Assembly: GCF_019021925.1 (NCBI RefSeq)
Contig: NZ_CP058990.1
Location: forward strand, 1,914,001-1,978,000
Length of the DNA: 64,000 nt
Origin: Cellulophaga sp. HaHaR_3_176
Lineage (GTDB): Bacteria > Bacteroidota > Bacteroidia > Flavobacteriales > Flavobacteriaceae
Direction of reading: 5' to 3'
In this document: in pieces, positions 34,839 through 42,152 of the stretch
Position numbering within the stretch: position 1 is the first letter of the stretch
How the letters are laid out: every line of letters starts with the position of its first letter
Made by a program: the position numbers and the translations under genes
Notes under the pieces: generated by a model
Database searches by the model: none
The model's input: the letters and a program-made list of their open reading frames with translations, nothing else
Told to the model about the DNA's origin: nothing

Positions 34839-35030
34839 CACTGTGTATATAACATAGCTAATTAAGTGCTAAACCGAAAGTTCTGTGCATATTAACAAAG
34901 TCCGCTAAATATAAAATTTGGCGTTTATAATAAAAAAGATAAAAGCAAAATATTTATATTTAGCTAAGTAATAAACCGAAACGATAGTGCTTATCACCTG
35001 CCCTACGATTTTTTATACTTAACGTTACCT
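34833..35030 (+). repeat. attC-like site 8 (type 1)
   Basis: About 198 bp. It begins CGCTAACACTGTG (AACAC rather than AACAA) and ends TTAACGTTACCT. The right half TATTTAGCTAAGTAATAAACCG to GCCCTACG is almost the same as in sites 3 and 4. Confidence 0.76.
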
Positions 35031-35063
35031 GCAAGCTCAAAAAAAGAAAATTCCACAAAATGA

Positions 35064-35526
35064 ATGATTGAAAAGAAAAAAATATTAACAATATCTGGTA
35101 GTATTAGCCGAAATTCAGCAAACCTTTACACCCTAAAAATAATAGCCGAATTAGGACAATCTAGTTCTGATTTAAATATACTAGATGATTTAAACGAACT
35201 GCCACATTTTAAAACTAAACTGACCGAAAAAAAATGTACCTGAAAAAATTGTGAAATTTCGTAATGGAATTGCCAATGCGGACGGAATTATAATATGTAC
35301 ACTTCTATATTCACCATCATATAACAACCCTGATTTAGCTTTTAAGACAGAAGAAATGCCTGGGAGGTTAGAATTTCTATACTCTTAACTATGATTCTTG
35401 CTAGCTTAAAAAGCATACAAGAACGCTTAGAAAATCCTTTTTATTCAAATTGATGAAGATGATATTAAGTTTAACGTTGACAAGTTTATAGAACGTTTAA
35501 ACTACAAACTCGCCTACAACAACTAA
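35064..35526 (+). pseudogene. NADPH-dependent FMN reductase pseudogene, cassette 9
   Basis: The frame from ATG 35064 encodes ILTISGSISRNSANL, a typical flavodoxin-fold FMN-reductase start, and stops at TGA 35231. One extra A in the A8 run at 35227-35234 is enough to explain this; in the next frame the sequence continues as VPEKIVKFRNGIANADGIII. At 35297-35340 the reading is broken by a segment that matches the end of the IS110 element. After it, QERLENPF and, after another frameshift, DKFIERLNYKLAYNN remain. Its left end is GTTACCTGCAAG at 35024; no matching right end was found. Confidence 0.7.
35297..35340. mobile_element. IS110 end remnant
   Basis: A 44-bp segment reads GTACACTTCTATAT and then CAACCCTGATTTAGCT with a short gap, matching 31903-31946 at the 3' end of the IS110 transposase in the same orientation. 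It is probably a scar of a former IS insertion within the FMN reductase gene. Confidence 0.6.
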
Positions 35527-35529
35527 AAA

Positions 35530-36573
35530 CTAGTCATTATCTTGCATAACACTTGCCAAGTAACTAGCATCTTTAGACACACCACCTAAAGTAGCAGAAC
35601 CACGTGTAAACATCCAAGGTAAGCCAATAAAAAACAAGCCTGTAATATTACTAACGCCTCTGTAATTTTTAGGGTAGCTATCTGCATCTAGTTCTAAACC
35701 TTCAATCCACTTAAAATTGGGTCTGTAGCCTGTTGCCCATACAATGTTTTTAATACTAGAAACTTTTTTGGTTTCAAAAATAACCTCGTTTTGCAAGGCA
35801 TCTTTTGTTCTACCAACCGATATTACATTTTTTCTAGAAAGAATTTCTTTAACATCTGTACCAATAACTGGTTGGGTAGATGAGTTTATTTTTTTCCCGA
35901 TCCAACTATACTTGCTGTAGCTTAAAAACCCCACCAATGTAAACCACCACCAAATTGTTTTACCCAAAAAATGTTGTGGTATAGATTTTACTGTAGTATC
36001 ACCAGAAAAATAAACTGTTCTAGAAGCATCTTTAGAGATCTCGTTTAGTATTTGGTATCCAGAATCTCCACCACCGACAACTAAAGCGTCACCGTTTTGC
36101 AATTGATGTACACCTTTGTAGTAGTTGCTATGCATTTGTAATACGTTGTCTGCTATTTTTGTATTGCAAGGCGGCGTATATGGTGTATGAAAAGGCCCTG
36201 TGGCAATAACTACATTCTTAGCCTCTAACTCGCCATCTTTATGGGTAATAAAAAAACCTTTTTCTGTTTTGCGTACCGCAGTAACCAATGTGTTTAACTG
36301 TATCGGTATAGCAAACTCTTTTACATATAATTTAAAGTAATTGGCAACCTCTACTTTGGTTGGGTAATGGCCTTTGGCCGCATTAAATTTTAAACCTGGT
36401 AAGTGATTATATTGGGTTGGTGTAAATAATTTTAAAGAATCCCATCTATTTAACCAAGAAGCGCCAATTTCTTGCTCGCCGTCTAGCACAATAAACTTTT
36501 TTTTCATCATTTTTAAATGGTACGCCATAGCTAACCCAGCTTGTGCACCACCAATTACTACATAATCTAACAT
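35530..36573 (-). CDS. Flavin-dependent monooxygenase-like NAD(P)/FAD oxidoreductase
   Basis: A 347 aa flavoprotein. The FAD loop VIGGAQAGLAMAYHL is near residues 6-20, FTPTQYNHLPG follows, the NAD(P) loop VVGGGDSGYQIL is near 166-177, and IVWATGYRPNFKWI is near 280. It resembles CzcO/YhhX-like single-component monooxygenases; substrate unknown. It points toward the cassette array and ends 4 bp after the FMN-reductase pseudogene, so it marks the right end of the array. Confidence 0.85.
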   Translation of the reverse strand: MLDYVVIGGAQAGLAMAYHLKMMKKKFIVLDGEQEIGASWLNRWDSLKLFTPTQYNHLPGLKFNAAKGHYPTKVEVANYFKLYVKEFAIPIQLNTLVTAVRKTEKGFFITHKDGELEAKNVVIATGPFHTPYTPPCNTKIADNVLQMHSNYYKGVHQLQNGDALVVGGGDSGYQILNEISKDASRTVYFSGDTTVKSIPQHFLGKTIWWWFTLVGFLSYSKYSWIGKKINSSTQPVIGTDVKEILSRKNVISVGRTKDALQNEVIFETKKVSSIKNIVWATGYRPNFKWIEGLELDADSYPKNYRGVSNITGLFFIGLPWMFTRGSATLGGVSKDASYLASVMQDND

Positions 36574-37147
36574 TTAAGCTCTTTATAATTTCATGTAAAA
36601 GTAGAAACAAATACAGGACTAGTTTATAGATCTGTGTATAATTTTAATTAGTGTAAAAATACATTTACTATTCTAAGCTGATAAATTCAAAAAAAGTAGG
36701 GTTCTACAAGTATATAAGACCTTTAAAATTTAAATATAAGCTGAATATAGATTGATTTTTTAAATTGTTTTTAGCGTTTTTAAGAAATATTACAAATTTT
36801 GATAAATTAGATTTAATTAGTATATTGTATTTATGATTTTAGAAAAAATAAAGAAACTTATATTAAAGGCTAGAACTAATTCTGGAGCATTTCAATTTGC
36901 TTTTATTTTAGTAGGTTTCATAATCTATTTTATAGTTTCTTTATTGATATTATAACTCTATTCTTCATAATTATCATCTTTTCACATATCAATTGAGTCT
37001 TTGAATATTGAGCTAATATATTAAAAATCACTTCAATAAAAATTTAAACAATAAGAGCCTTCTTTCTGCCTAGATAAAAAAGAAGTAGCTAAAGAGCTAG
37101 ATATAGCAAGCAACTACTAAAGTTAAGGTTGTTTATATTTATAAAGA
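36574..37147. other. Mostly non-coding stretch with one possible small ORF
   Basis: About 570 bp of AT-rich DNA between the flavoprotein gene and the next small gene. Apart from a 40-codon frame at 36833 no feature was recognised; no attC-like arms or terminator stem were seen. Confidence 0.5.
36833..36955 (+). CDS. Possible 40 aa membrane peptide
   Basis: ATG to TAA, 40 codons: an N-terminal basic part (LEKIKKLILKARTN) followed by a hydrophobic segment of about 20 residues (QFAFILVGFIIYFIVSLLIL). This is the usual layout of small single-pass membrane proteins. There is no other support, so it may be chance. Confidence 0.35.
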   Translation: MILEKIKKLILKARTNSGAFQFAFILVGFIIYFIVSLLIL

Positions 37148-37549
37148 ATGAAAATCATAGCATTTATAATAGCAACGTTTATTGTATTTTCAAGTCTTAT
37201 CTTTTTAAGATATCGGATCGTTTATACTAAAAAAATTAGTGGTGAATCTGAATTGAAGTATAAAATGATTGATATAGGAAAGAATGACTTTTTAAGATAT
37301 TCGTTTGAATCTATGTTTAGAAAAAAAAGAGTATACTTAAAAAACAAACTAGAAAATATTGAATGGATTTATATTGGAGAAAAAGATTTCAATACTCTTT
37401 ATCCTGAAAGTCCTTTAAAAATGAAAGAGAAAAATTATACTATAAAATTCAAATTTGAAACAAAATATTTAGTTTTCGGTGGTACTGCTTTTACTAAAAT
37501 CACTTCTTTTGAAAAAATAGATCATAGTCCTGAAGTGGTTAAATCTTAA
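37148..37549 (+). CDS. Unknown small protein with N-terminal membrane segment
   Basis: A 133 aa protein with a hydrophobic N terminus (IIAFIIATFIVFSSLIFL) followed by a basic, beta-rich part (RKKRVYLKNKLENIEWIYIG). Family not recognised. It may be anchored with its C-terminal domain outside the membrane. No neighbours suggest a role. Confidence 0.55.
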   Translation: MKIIAFIIATFIVFSSLIFLRYRIVYTKKISGESELKYKMIDIGKNDFLRYSFESMFRKKRVYLKNKLENIEWIYIGEKDFNTLYPESPLKMKEKNYTIKFKFETKYLVFGGTAFTKITSFEKIDHSPEVVKS

Positions 37550-37696
37550 AAAATTCACTATAAAAAATATTTAAACTCAAGTTTTACGTAATTTTAAAGA
37601 GTTTGCTAAATTTTTGATATAGCTTTAAAATAAAAAAGTTAGCGCTATTAAAACACATTATACTTCACATATTAAACATAGGCCTCAATTACAAAA

Positions 37697-38134
37697 ATGA
37701 AGTTAATATTATCTGTAATTTTAATTAGTATATTTTCTGGGCTTGCCATAGTTCACTTTTATTGGGCTAGTGGTGGTCAATTTGGGTTTACCACTACGTT
37801 ACCTGCAAATGAACAAGGAGTTGTAATACTTAACCCAACACCGATTGACAGTATATTAGTCGGCATAGGCTTGTCTTTATTTGGCCTATTCTACTTTTTC
37901 GTATTAAAATCATATAAAAATAAATTTCTAATATTTGTTAAAAATGTTGGCCTTTGGGTTATCCCTACAATTTTCACTTTGAGAGCTTTGGGTGATTTTA
38001 AATATGTTGGCTTTTTTAAACAGATTAAATCGACTGAATTTGCCAATTTAGATACAATATTTTACTCACCACTATGCATGTTAGTGGCTCTAATTGGATT
38101 TAGTATAATAAAAATAAAAAATACTCATAATTAA
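37697..38134 (+). CDS. DUF3995 membrane protein
   Basis: A 145 aa protein with four predicted membrane segments and the DUF3995 N terminus, IVHFYWASGGQFGF followed by a loop with LPANEQG. The next segment has SILVGIGLSLFGLFYFF, and WVIPTIFTLRALGDFKYVG follows. Function unknown. Codon use and AT content match its neighbours. Confidence 0.72.
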   Translation: MKLILSVILISIFSGLAIVHFYWASGGQFGFTTTLPANEQGVVILNPTPIDSILVGIGLSLFGLFYFFVLKSYKNKFLIFVKNVGLWVIPTIFTLRALGDFKYVGFFKQIKSTEFANLDTIFYSPLCMLVALIGFSIIKIKNTHN

Positions 38135-38289
38135 TGTCATAAATAAAAGAATGAAAAAAATAAGCATAAATAATTGCTTAGCTTTAGCCTAATGGTAAGT
38201 TCGTTCAGAATTTTCTCTGAATTATTTCATTTTTACTAAATTATATACATGAGTACTTTTCCTGAAATTTTCAAACCATATCAGCTTAA

Positions 38290-38697
38290 ATGACAAAAAA
38301 ATATTTATTGAATATTTGGTTGAAAACATTCATAACGAGTACAATTTCAACTTTTATATTAGTCCACTTAATTGAAGTAAATCGAGATATTGATTTTAGG
38401 TGTTATATGCCCTATTTTACAGAACTAATATGTACTATTATTTCTATTATTTTATCATTCAGTTTTTTAACATTATTATTTAATTTGAATGAAAGAATAG
38501 TTCAAAACAAAAATCTGAATTTGCTTTCTTTTTTCCTTGTTCCAGCAGTTTTTGTTCTAACAATCACATTTATATTTTTATATCAAAATAGTAGTGACAT
38601 AAAATATTTATTTGCTATAATATTTCCTTTTTTAACAGCTATCTGTTTTTCCTATTATAATTTCAGAAAGCTTATGAACGAAAAAAATAAGAACTAA
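38290..38697 (+). CDS. Unknown multi-spanning membrane protein
   Basis: A 135 aa protein with about four hydrophobic segments (for example ICTIISIILSFSFLTLLFNL and LVPAVFVLTITFIFLYQ). No motif was recognised. It belongs to a cluster of small membrane proteins between the array and pcm. The 155 bp before it contains an AT-rich short hairpin TTCAGA/TCTGAA near 38205-38220. Confidence 0.5.
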   Translation: MTKKYLLNIWLKTFITSTISTFILVHLIEVNRDIDFRCYMPYFTELICTIISIILSFSFLTLLFNLNERIVQNKNLNLLSFFLVPAVFVLTITFIFLYQNSSDIKYLFAIIFPFLTAICFSYYNFRKLMNEKNKN

Positions 38698-38755
38698 AAC
38701 TGTTATTATACATCAAAAAAGAATAGATATAAACATTAATATATAGTTTCTATCT

Positions 38756-39397
38756 CTAATTTTTATCTTCTAGCATTGGCACAAATCTAAAAGAACCAAA
38801 CTCTTTTTTCTCGAATTCTTTTTCAGATGTACGCGTAAATAAAGTCATTATTTGCTCATCAAGACCTACAGGTATTACAAGCTTACCTCCTATTTTTAAC
38901 TGAGCCAATAAAGGATTAGGAACAAAAGGTGCCCCAGCAGTAACAATTATACTATCAAAAGGCGCTTCAGTTGGTAAGCCTTTATATCCATCACCAAAAA
39001 TAGTTTTTTTAGGCCTATATCCCATTTTAGTAAAAAACCTGCTTGTTTTTTTAAACAATTCTTGCTGTCTCTCTATAGTATATACCTTTGCTCTTAAATG
39101 TAATAAAACAGCGGTTTGGTACCCACTCCCCGTGCCTATTTCTAGTACTTTATGATCTGGTTCCACTTCTAAAAGTTCCGATTGAAAAGCTACCGTAAAT
39201 GGCTGTGAAATAGTTTGTTCCGCTCCAATAGGGAAAGCCTTGTCTTGATAGGCGTGATCCTCAAAACTACTATCTAAAAATAAATGCCGAGGTATTGTTT
39301 TAATTGCTTCTAAAACTTTAGTACTCACAATGCCTTTATCAGCTAATATATTAGCTAATTTGTTACGCATTCCTTTATGCTTGAGGGTATCTTTCAA
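38756..39397 (-). CDS. pcm: Protein-L-isoaspartate O-methyltransferase
   Basis: Repairs isoaspartyl residues in damaged proteins using S-adenosylmethionine. The 213 aa sequence has the family markers FPIGAEQTISQPFTVAFQ near 55-72, the SAM loop VLEIGTGSGYQTAVL near 84-98, and IVTAGAPFVPNPLLAQL near 150-166. The length is typical. It is divergent from the oxidoreductase gene. Confidence 0.93.
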   Translation of the reverse strand: MKDTLKHKGMRNKLANILADKGIVSTKVLEAIKTIPRHLFLDSSFEDHAYQDKAFPIGAEQTISQPFTVAFQSELLEVEPDHKVLEIGTGSGYQTAVLLHLRAKVYTIERQQELFKKTSRFFTKMGYRPKKTIFGDGYKGLPTEAPFDSIIVTAGAPFVPNPLLAQLKIGGKLVIPVGLDEQIMTLFTRTSEKEFEKKEFGSFRFVPMLEDKN

Positions 39398-39492
39398 TTT
39401 GGTTTTGGTTTGAATGGCTAAGTTAAAGAACAGAATTGCAATTCGAAAAAAAACTTTTGAACCACTACCTTAATTTACTTGTAAAGTATCCT

Positions 39493-39500
39493 TATTTTTG
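39493..39500 (+). promoter_or_regulatory. Candidate -7 box before the Gfo/Idh gene
   Basis: TATTTTTG fits TAnnTTTG and lies 14 bp before the start codon. No TTG at the usual -33 spacing was seen, so support is weak. Confidence 0.3.
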
Positions 39501-39514
39501 AAAAAATATTTTTT

Positions 39515-40474
39515 ATGCTGAAGGTTGGAGTTCTTGGTGCTGGGCACCTTGGAAAAATACACTTAAGATTATTAAATCAATCTGAAAAATACACTTTAAT
39601 TGGGTTTTACGACCCAGATGCTATCAATGGCAAAAAAGTAGCTGATGAGTTTGGTTACACTTATTTTGATAACATCAATACATTGATTGATGCTGTAGAT
39701 GTAGTAGATATTGTTACTCCTACGCTTTCTCATTTTGATTGTGCTAAGAAAGCTATTGAAAAAAGGAAACATATTTTTATTGAAAAACCTATCACAAATA
39801 CAATTGAAGAAGCTGAAGAATTGCTTTTTCTAGAAAAAAAATACAATATAAAAGGGCAGGTTGGTCACGTAGAGCGCTTTAACCCTGCTTTTGCAGCTGT
39901 AAAAGACAATATAAAAAACCCAATGTTTATTGAAACACATAGGTTGGCTGAGTTTAACCCAAGAGGTACTGATGTGCCTGTGGTGTTAGATTTAATGATA
40001 CATGATATTGATGCTATTTTAAGTGTTGTTGATTCTAAAGTAAAAAATATAAATGCTAGCGGTGTATCAGTAATTAGTAATTCTCCTGATATTGCAAATG
40101 CTAGAATCGAATTTGAAAATGGTTGCGTGGCTAATTTAACAGCTAGTCGAATTTCATTAAAAAACATGCGTAAATCTCGATTTTTTCAGAAAGATGCCTA
40201 TATATCGGTAGACTTTTTAGAGAAAAAAGTTGAGGTTGTAAAAATGAAAGATGCTCCTGAAAATCCTGGAGATTTTGATATGATTTTGCAAAATGCTGAA
40301 GGCGTTAAAAAACAAATCTATTTCGAAAACCCTGAAATTGATAACAACAATGCTATTTTAGATGAGCTAGAAACGTTTGCTGATGCTATTGAAAATAACA
40401 CGACACCAATTGTTAGCTTAGAACAAGGTACCAATGCGCTACGTGTAGCTTTACAAATTATCGCATCTTTTTAA
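39515..40474 (+). CDS. Gfo/Idh/MocA family oxidoreductase
   Basis: A 319 aa NAD(P)-binding oxidoreductase. The nucleotide loop VGVLGAGHLGKIHLRLL is at the N terminus, the IEKPITNTIEEAEEL segment with the conserved EKP is near 89-103, and GQVGHVERFNPAFAAV precedes the C-terminal domain (MIHDIDAILSV). The substrate is probably a sugar or a biliverdin-like compound, not visible here. It is 9 bp before the 3-hydroxybutyryl-CoA dehydrogenase gene and may be in one operon with it. Confidence 0.85.
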   Translation: MLKVGVLGAGHLGKIHLRLLNQSEKYTLIGFYDPDAINGKKVADEFGYTYFDNINTLIDAVDVVDIVTPTLSHFDCAKKAIEKRKHIFIEKPITNTIEEAEELLFLEKKYNIKGQVGHVERFNPAFAAVKDNIKNPMFIETHRLAEFNPRGTDVPVVLDLMIHDIDAILSVVDSKVKNINASGVSVISNSPDIANARIEFENGCVANLTASRISLKNMRKSRFFQKDAYISVDFLEKKVEVVKMKDAPENPGDFDMILQNAEGVKKQIYFENPEIDNNNAILDELETFADAIENNTTPIVSLEQGTNALRVALQIIASF

Positions 40475-40483
40475 ATAGAAACT

Positions 40484-41374
40484 ATGAAAAACATTGCAGT
40501 TATAGGTGCAGGCACAATGGGTAATGGTATTGCTCATGTTTTTGCTCAGAATGGGTTTAAAGTAAATTTAATCGATATTTCACCTGAATCGTTAGAAAAA
40601 GGTATAGCTAACATTACTACTAATTTAGATAGAATGATTGCTAAAGAAAAAATATCTGAAGCTGATAAAACTGCTACTTTAAATAATATCAGCACATTTA
40701 CAAGCCTACCTGAAGGTGCTAAAAATAGAGACCTAGTAGTTGAAGCTGCTACAGAAAATATAGATTTAAAGTTAAAAATTTTCAAAAACCTAGATGAAAT
40801 TTGTGACGTTAAAACAGTTTTAGCAACCAATACATCTTCTATTTCTATAACGCATATTGCATCGGTAACTAACAGACCAGAAAAAGTAATAGGAATGCAT
40901 TTTATGAACCCTGTTCCGATTATGAAACTGGTAGAAATCATTAGAGGCTATATCACTTCAGACGAAGTTACTGAGCAAATTATGAATCTTTCACAACAGT
41001 TAGGTAAAACACCTACTGAAGTTAATGATTACCCTGGTTTTGTGGCTAACCGCATATTAATGCCAATGATTAACGAAGCTATCGAAACACTTTATAATGG
41101 CGTTGCTGGTGTAAGTGAAATTGATACTGTAATGAAATTAGGTATGGCACACCCAATGGGTCCTTTACAATTGGCCGATTTTATTGGTTTAGATGTTTGC
41201 CTATCTATTTTAAATGTAATGCACGACGGGTTTAAAAACCCTAAATATGCACCTTGTCCCCTTTTAGTAAATATGGTTATGGCTAAAAAGCTAGGCGTAA
41301 AGTCTGGCGAAGGTTTTTATGATTATTCTGAATCAAGAAAAGCTGAAAAGGTTGCGAAAAGTTTTTCTAAATAA
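40484..41374 (+). CDS. 3-Hydroxybutyryl-CoA dehydrogenase
   Basis: A 296 aa enzyme that oxidises or reduces 3-hydroxyacyl-CoA with NAD(P). The nucleotide loop VIGAGTMGNGIAHVFAQNG is near 5-23, the catalytic His lies in IGMHFMNPVPIMKLVEI near 140-156, and the C-terminal domain has FVANRILMPMINEA and LGMAHPMGPLQLADFIGLD. All expected motifs are present. It is followed after 14 bp by the YggS-like gene. Confidence 0.93.
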   Translation: MKNIAVIGAGTMGNGIAHVFAQNGFKVNLIDISPESLEKGIANITTNLDRMIAKEKISEADKTATLNNISTFTSLPEGAKNRDLVVEAATENIDLKLKIFKNLDEICDVKTVLATNTSSISITHIASVTNRPEKVIGMHFMNPVPIMKLVEIIRGYITSDEVTEQIMNLSQQLGKTPTEVNDYPGFVANRILMPMINEAIETLYNGVAGVSEIDTVMKLGMAHPMGPLQLADFIGLDVCLSILNVMHDGFKNPKYAPCPLLVNMVMAKKLGVKSGEGFYDYSESRKAEKVAKSFSK

Positions 41375-41388
41375 TTAAAAAATATCAA

Positions 41389-42039
41389 ATGTCTATTGCC
41401 GACAATCTAAATAAAATAAAAGCTACTATACCTGATACTGTTACTTTAGTTGCTGTTTCTAAAACGAAACCAAATAACTATTTAACAGAAGCTTATAATG
41501 CTGGTCAGCGTATTTTTGGTGAAAACAAAATACAGGAAATGACCCAGAAATGGGAAGATTTACCAAAAGATATCGAATGGCATATGATTGGTCATGTGCA
41601 AACGAATAAGGTCAAATATATGGCCGAATATGTATATTTAGTTCATGGCGTAGATAGTTTTAAACTGTTAAAAGAGATAAATAAACAAGCTAAAAAACAC
41701 GACAGAACTATAAAATGTTTACTACAAATACACATTGCTGAAGAAGACACCAAATTTGGACTTGACGAAAGAGAGCTTTTTGAAATTTTAAATTCTGATA
41801 CATTCAATAGTTTAAAAAATATTGAAATAACAGGACTAATGGGTATGGCTACTTTTACAGACCAAACAGACCAAGTTCGAAGAGAGTTTAAAGTTTTAAA
41901 ATCGTTATTTGATAAAACAAAAGAAAAATTACCAAATAGCAATACACTATCAATGGGTATGAGCGGCGATTATAAGCTTGCAATCGAAGAAGGTAGTACT
42001 ATGGTAAGAATTGGGAGTAGTATTTTTGGTAGTAGATAA
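41389..42039 (+). CDS. YggS-family PLP homeostasis protein
   Basis: A 216 aa PLP-binding TIM-barrel protein that controls free pyridoxal phosphate. The PLP-Lys is in LVAVSKTKPNNYLTEAY near 22-38, followed by RIFGENKIQEMTQKW and WHMIGHVQTNKVKY. The C-terminal segment LSMGMSGDYKLAIEEGSTMV fits the phosphate-binding site. Length slightly below the usual 225-230 aa. Confidence 0.92.
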   Translation: MSIADNLNKIKATIPDTVTLVAVSKTKPNNYLTEAYNAGQRIFGENKIQEMTQKWEDLPKDIEWHMIGHVQTNKVKYMAEYVYLVHGVDSFKLLKEINKQAKKHDRTIKCLLQIHIAEEDTKFGLDERELFEILNSDTFNSLKNIEITGLMGMATFTDQTDQVRREFKVLKSLFDKTKEKLPNSNTLSMGMSGDYKLAIEEGSTMVRIGSSIFGSR

Positions 42040-42065
42040 AAATAGTACTTAGGTTTTTTATTTGT

Positions 42066-42073
42066 TACATTTG
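42066..42073 (+). promoter_or_regulatory. Candidate -7 box before the exonuclease gene
   Basis: TACATTTG fits TAnnTTTG exactly. It lies 80 bp before the start codon, which would give a leader of roughly 70 bases. No terminator-like hairpin was seen between. Confidence 0.45.
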
Positions 42074-42152
42074 AAATACTACCTTAAAAAAAATTAATAA
42101 AACATTATCCGATAGGTTAAAAACGGGTAAATTAGAACCCTGAACTATATAC

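Noticed and set aside
24742..35030. Interpretation as ordinary transposons or MITEs with terminal inverted repeats
   Set aside because: The inverted ends differ in sequence from gene to gene but match within each gene, which a single transposon family would not produce; no target duplications were seen.
25201..35030. CRISPR array
   Set aside because: The repeats are about 200 bp, separated by full genes; there are no short regular repeats and spacers and no cas genes.
35470..35480. AACGTTGACAAG as another cassette core
   Set aside because: It lies inside the broken FMN-reductase frame and has no attC arms before it.
24714..35530. Search for an integron integrase or other tyrosine recombinase
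   Set aside because: No ORF in the array or its flanks shows the R..HxxR..Y motifs; the only recombinase present is the IS110 DEDD type.
38170..38230. A tRNA-like D-arm pattern (AGCCTAATGGTAAG)
   Set aside because: No matching acceptor, anticodon or T arm with GTTCGA spacing could be built around it.
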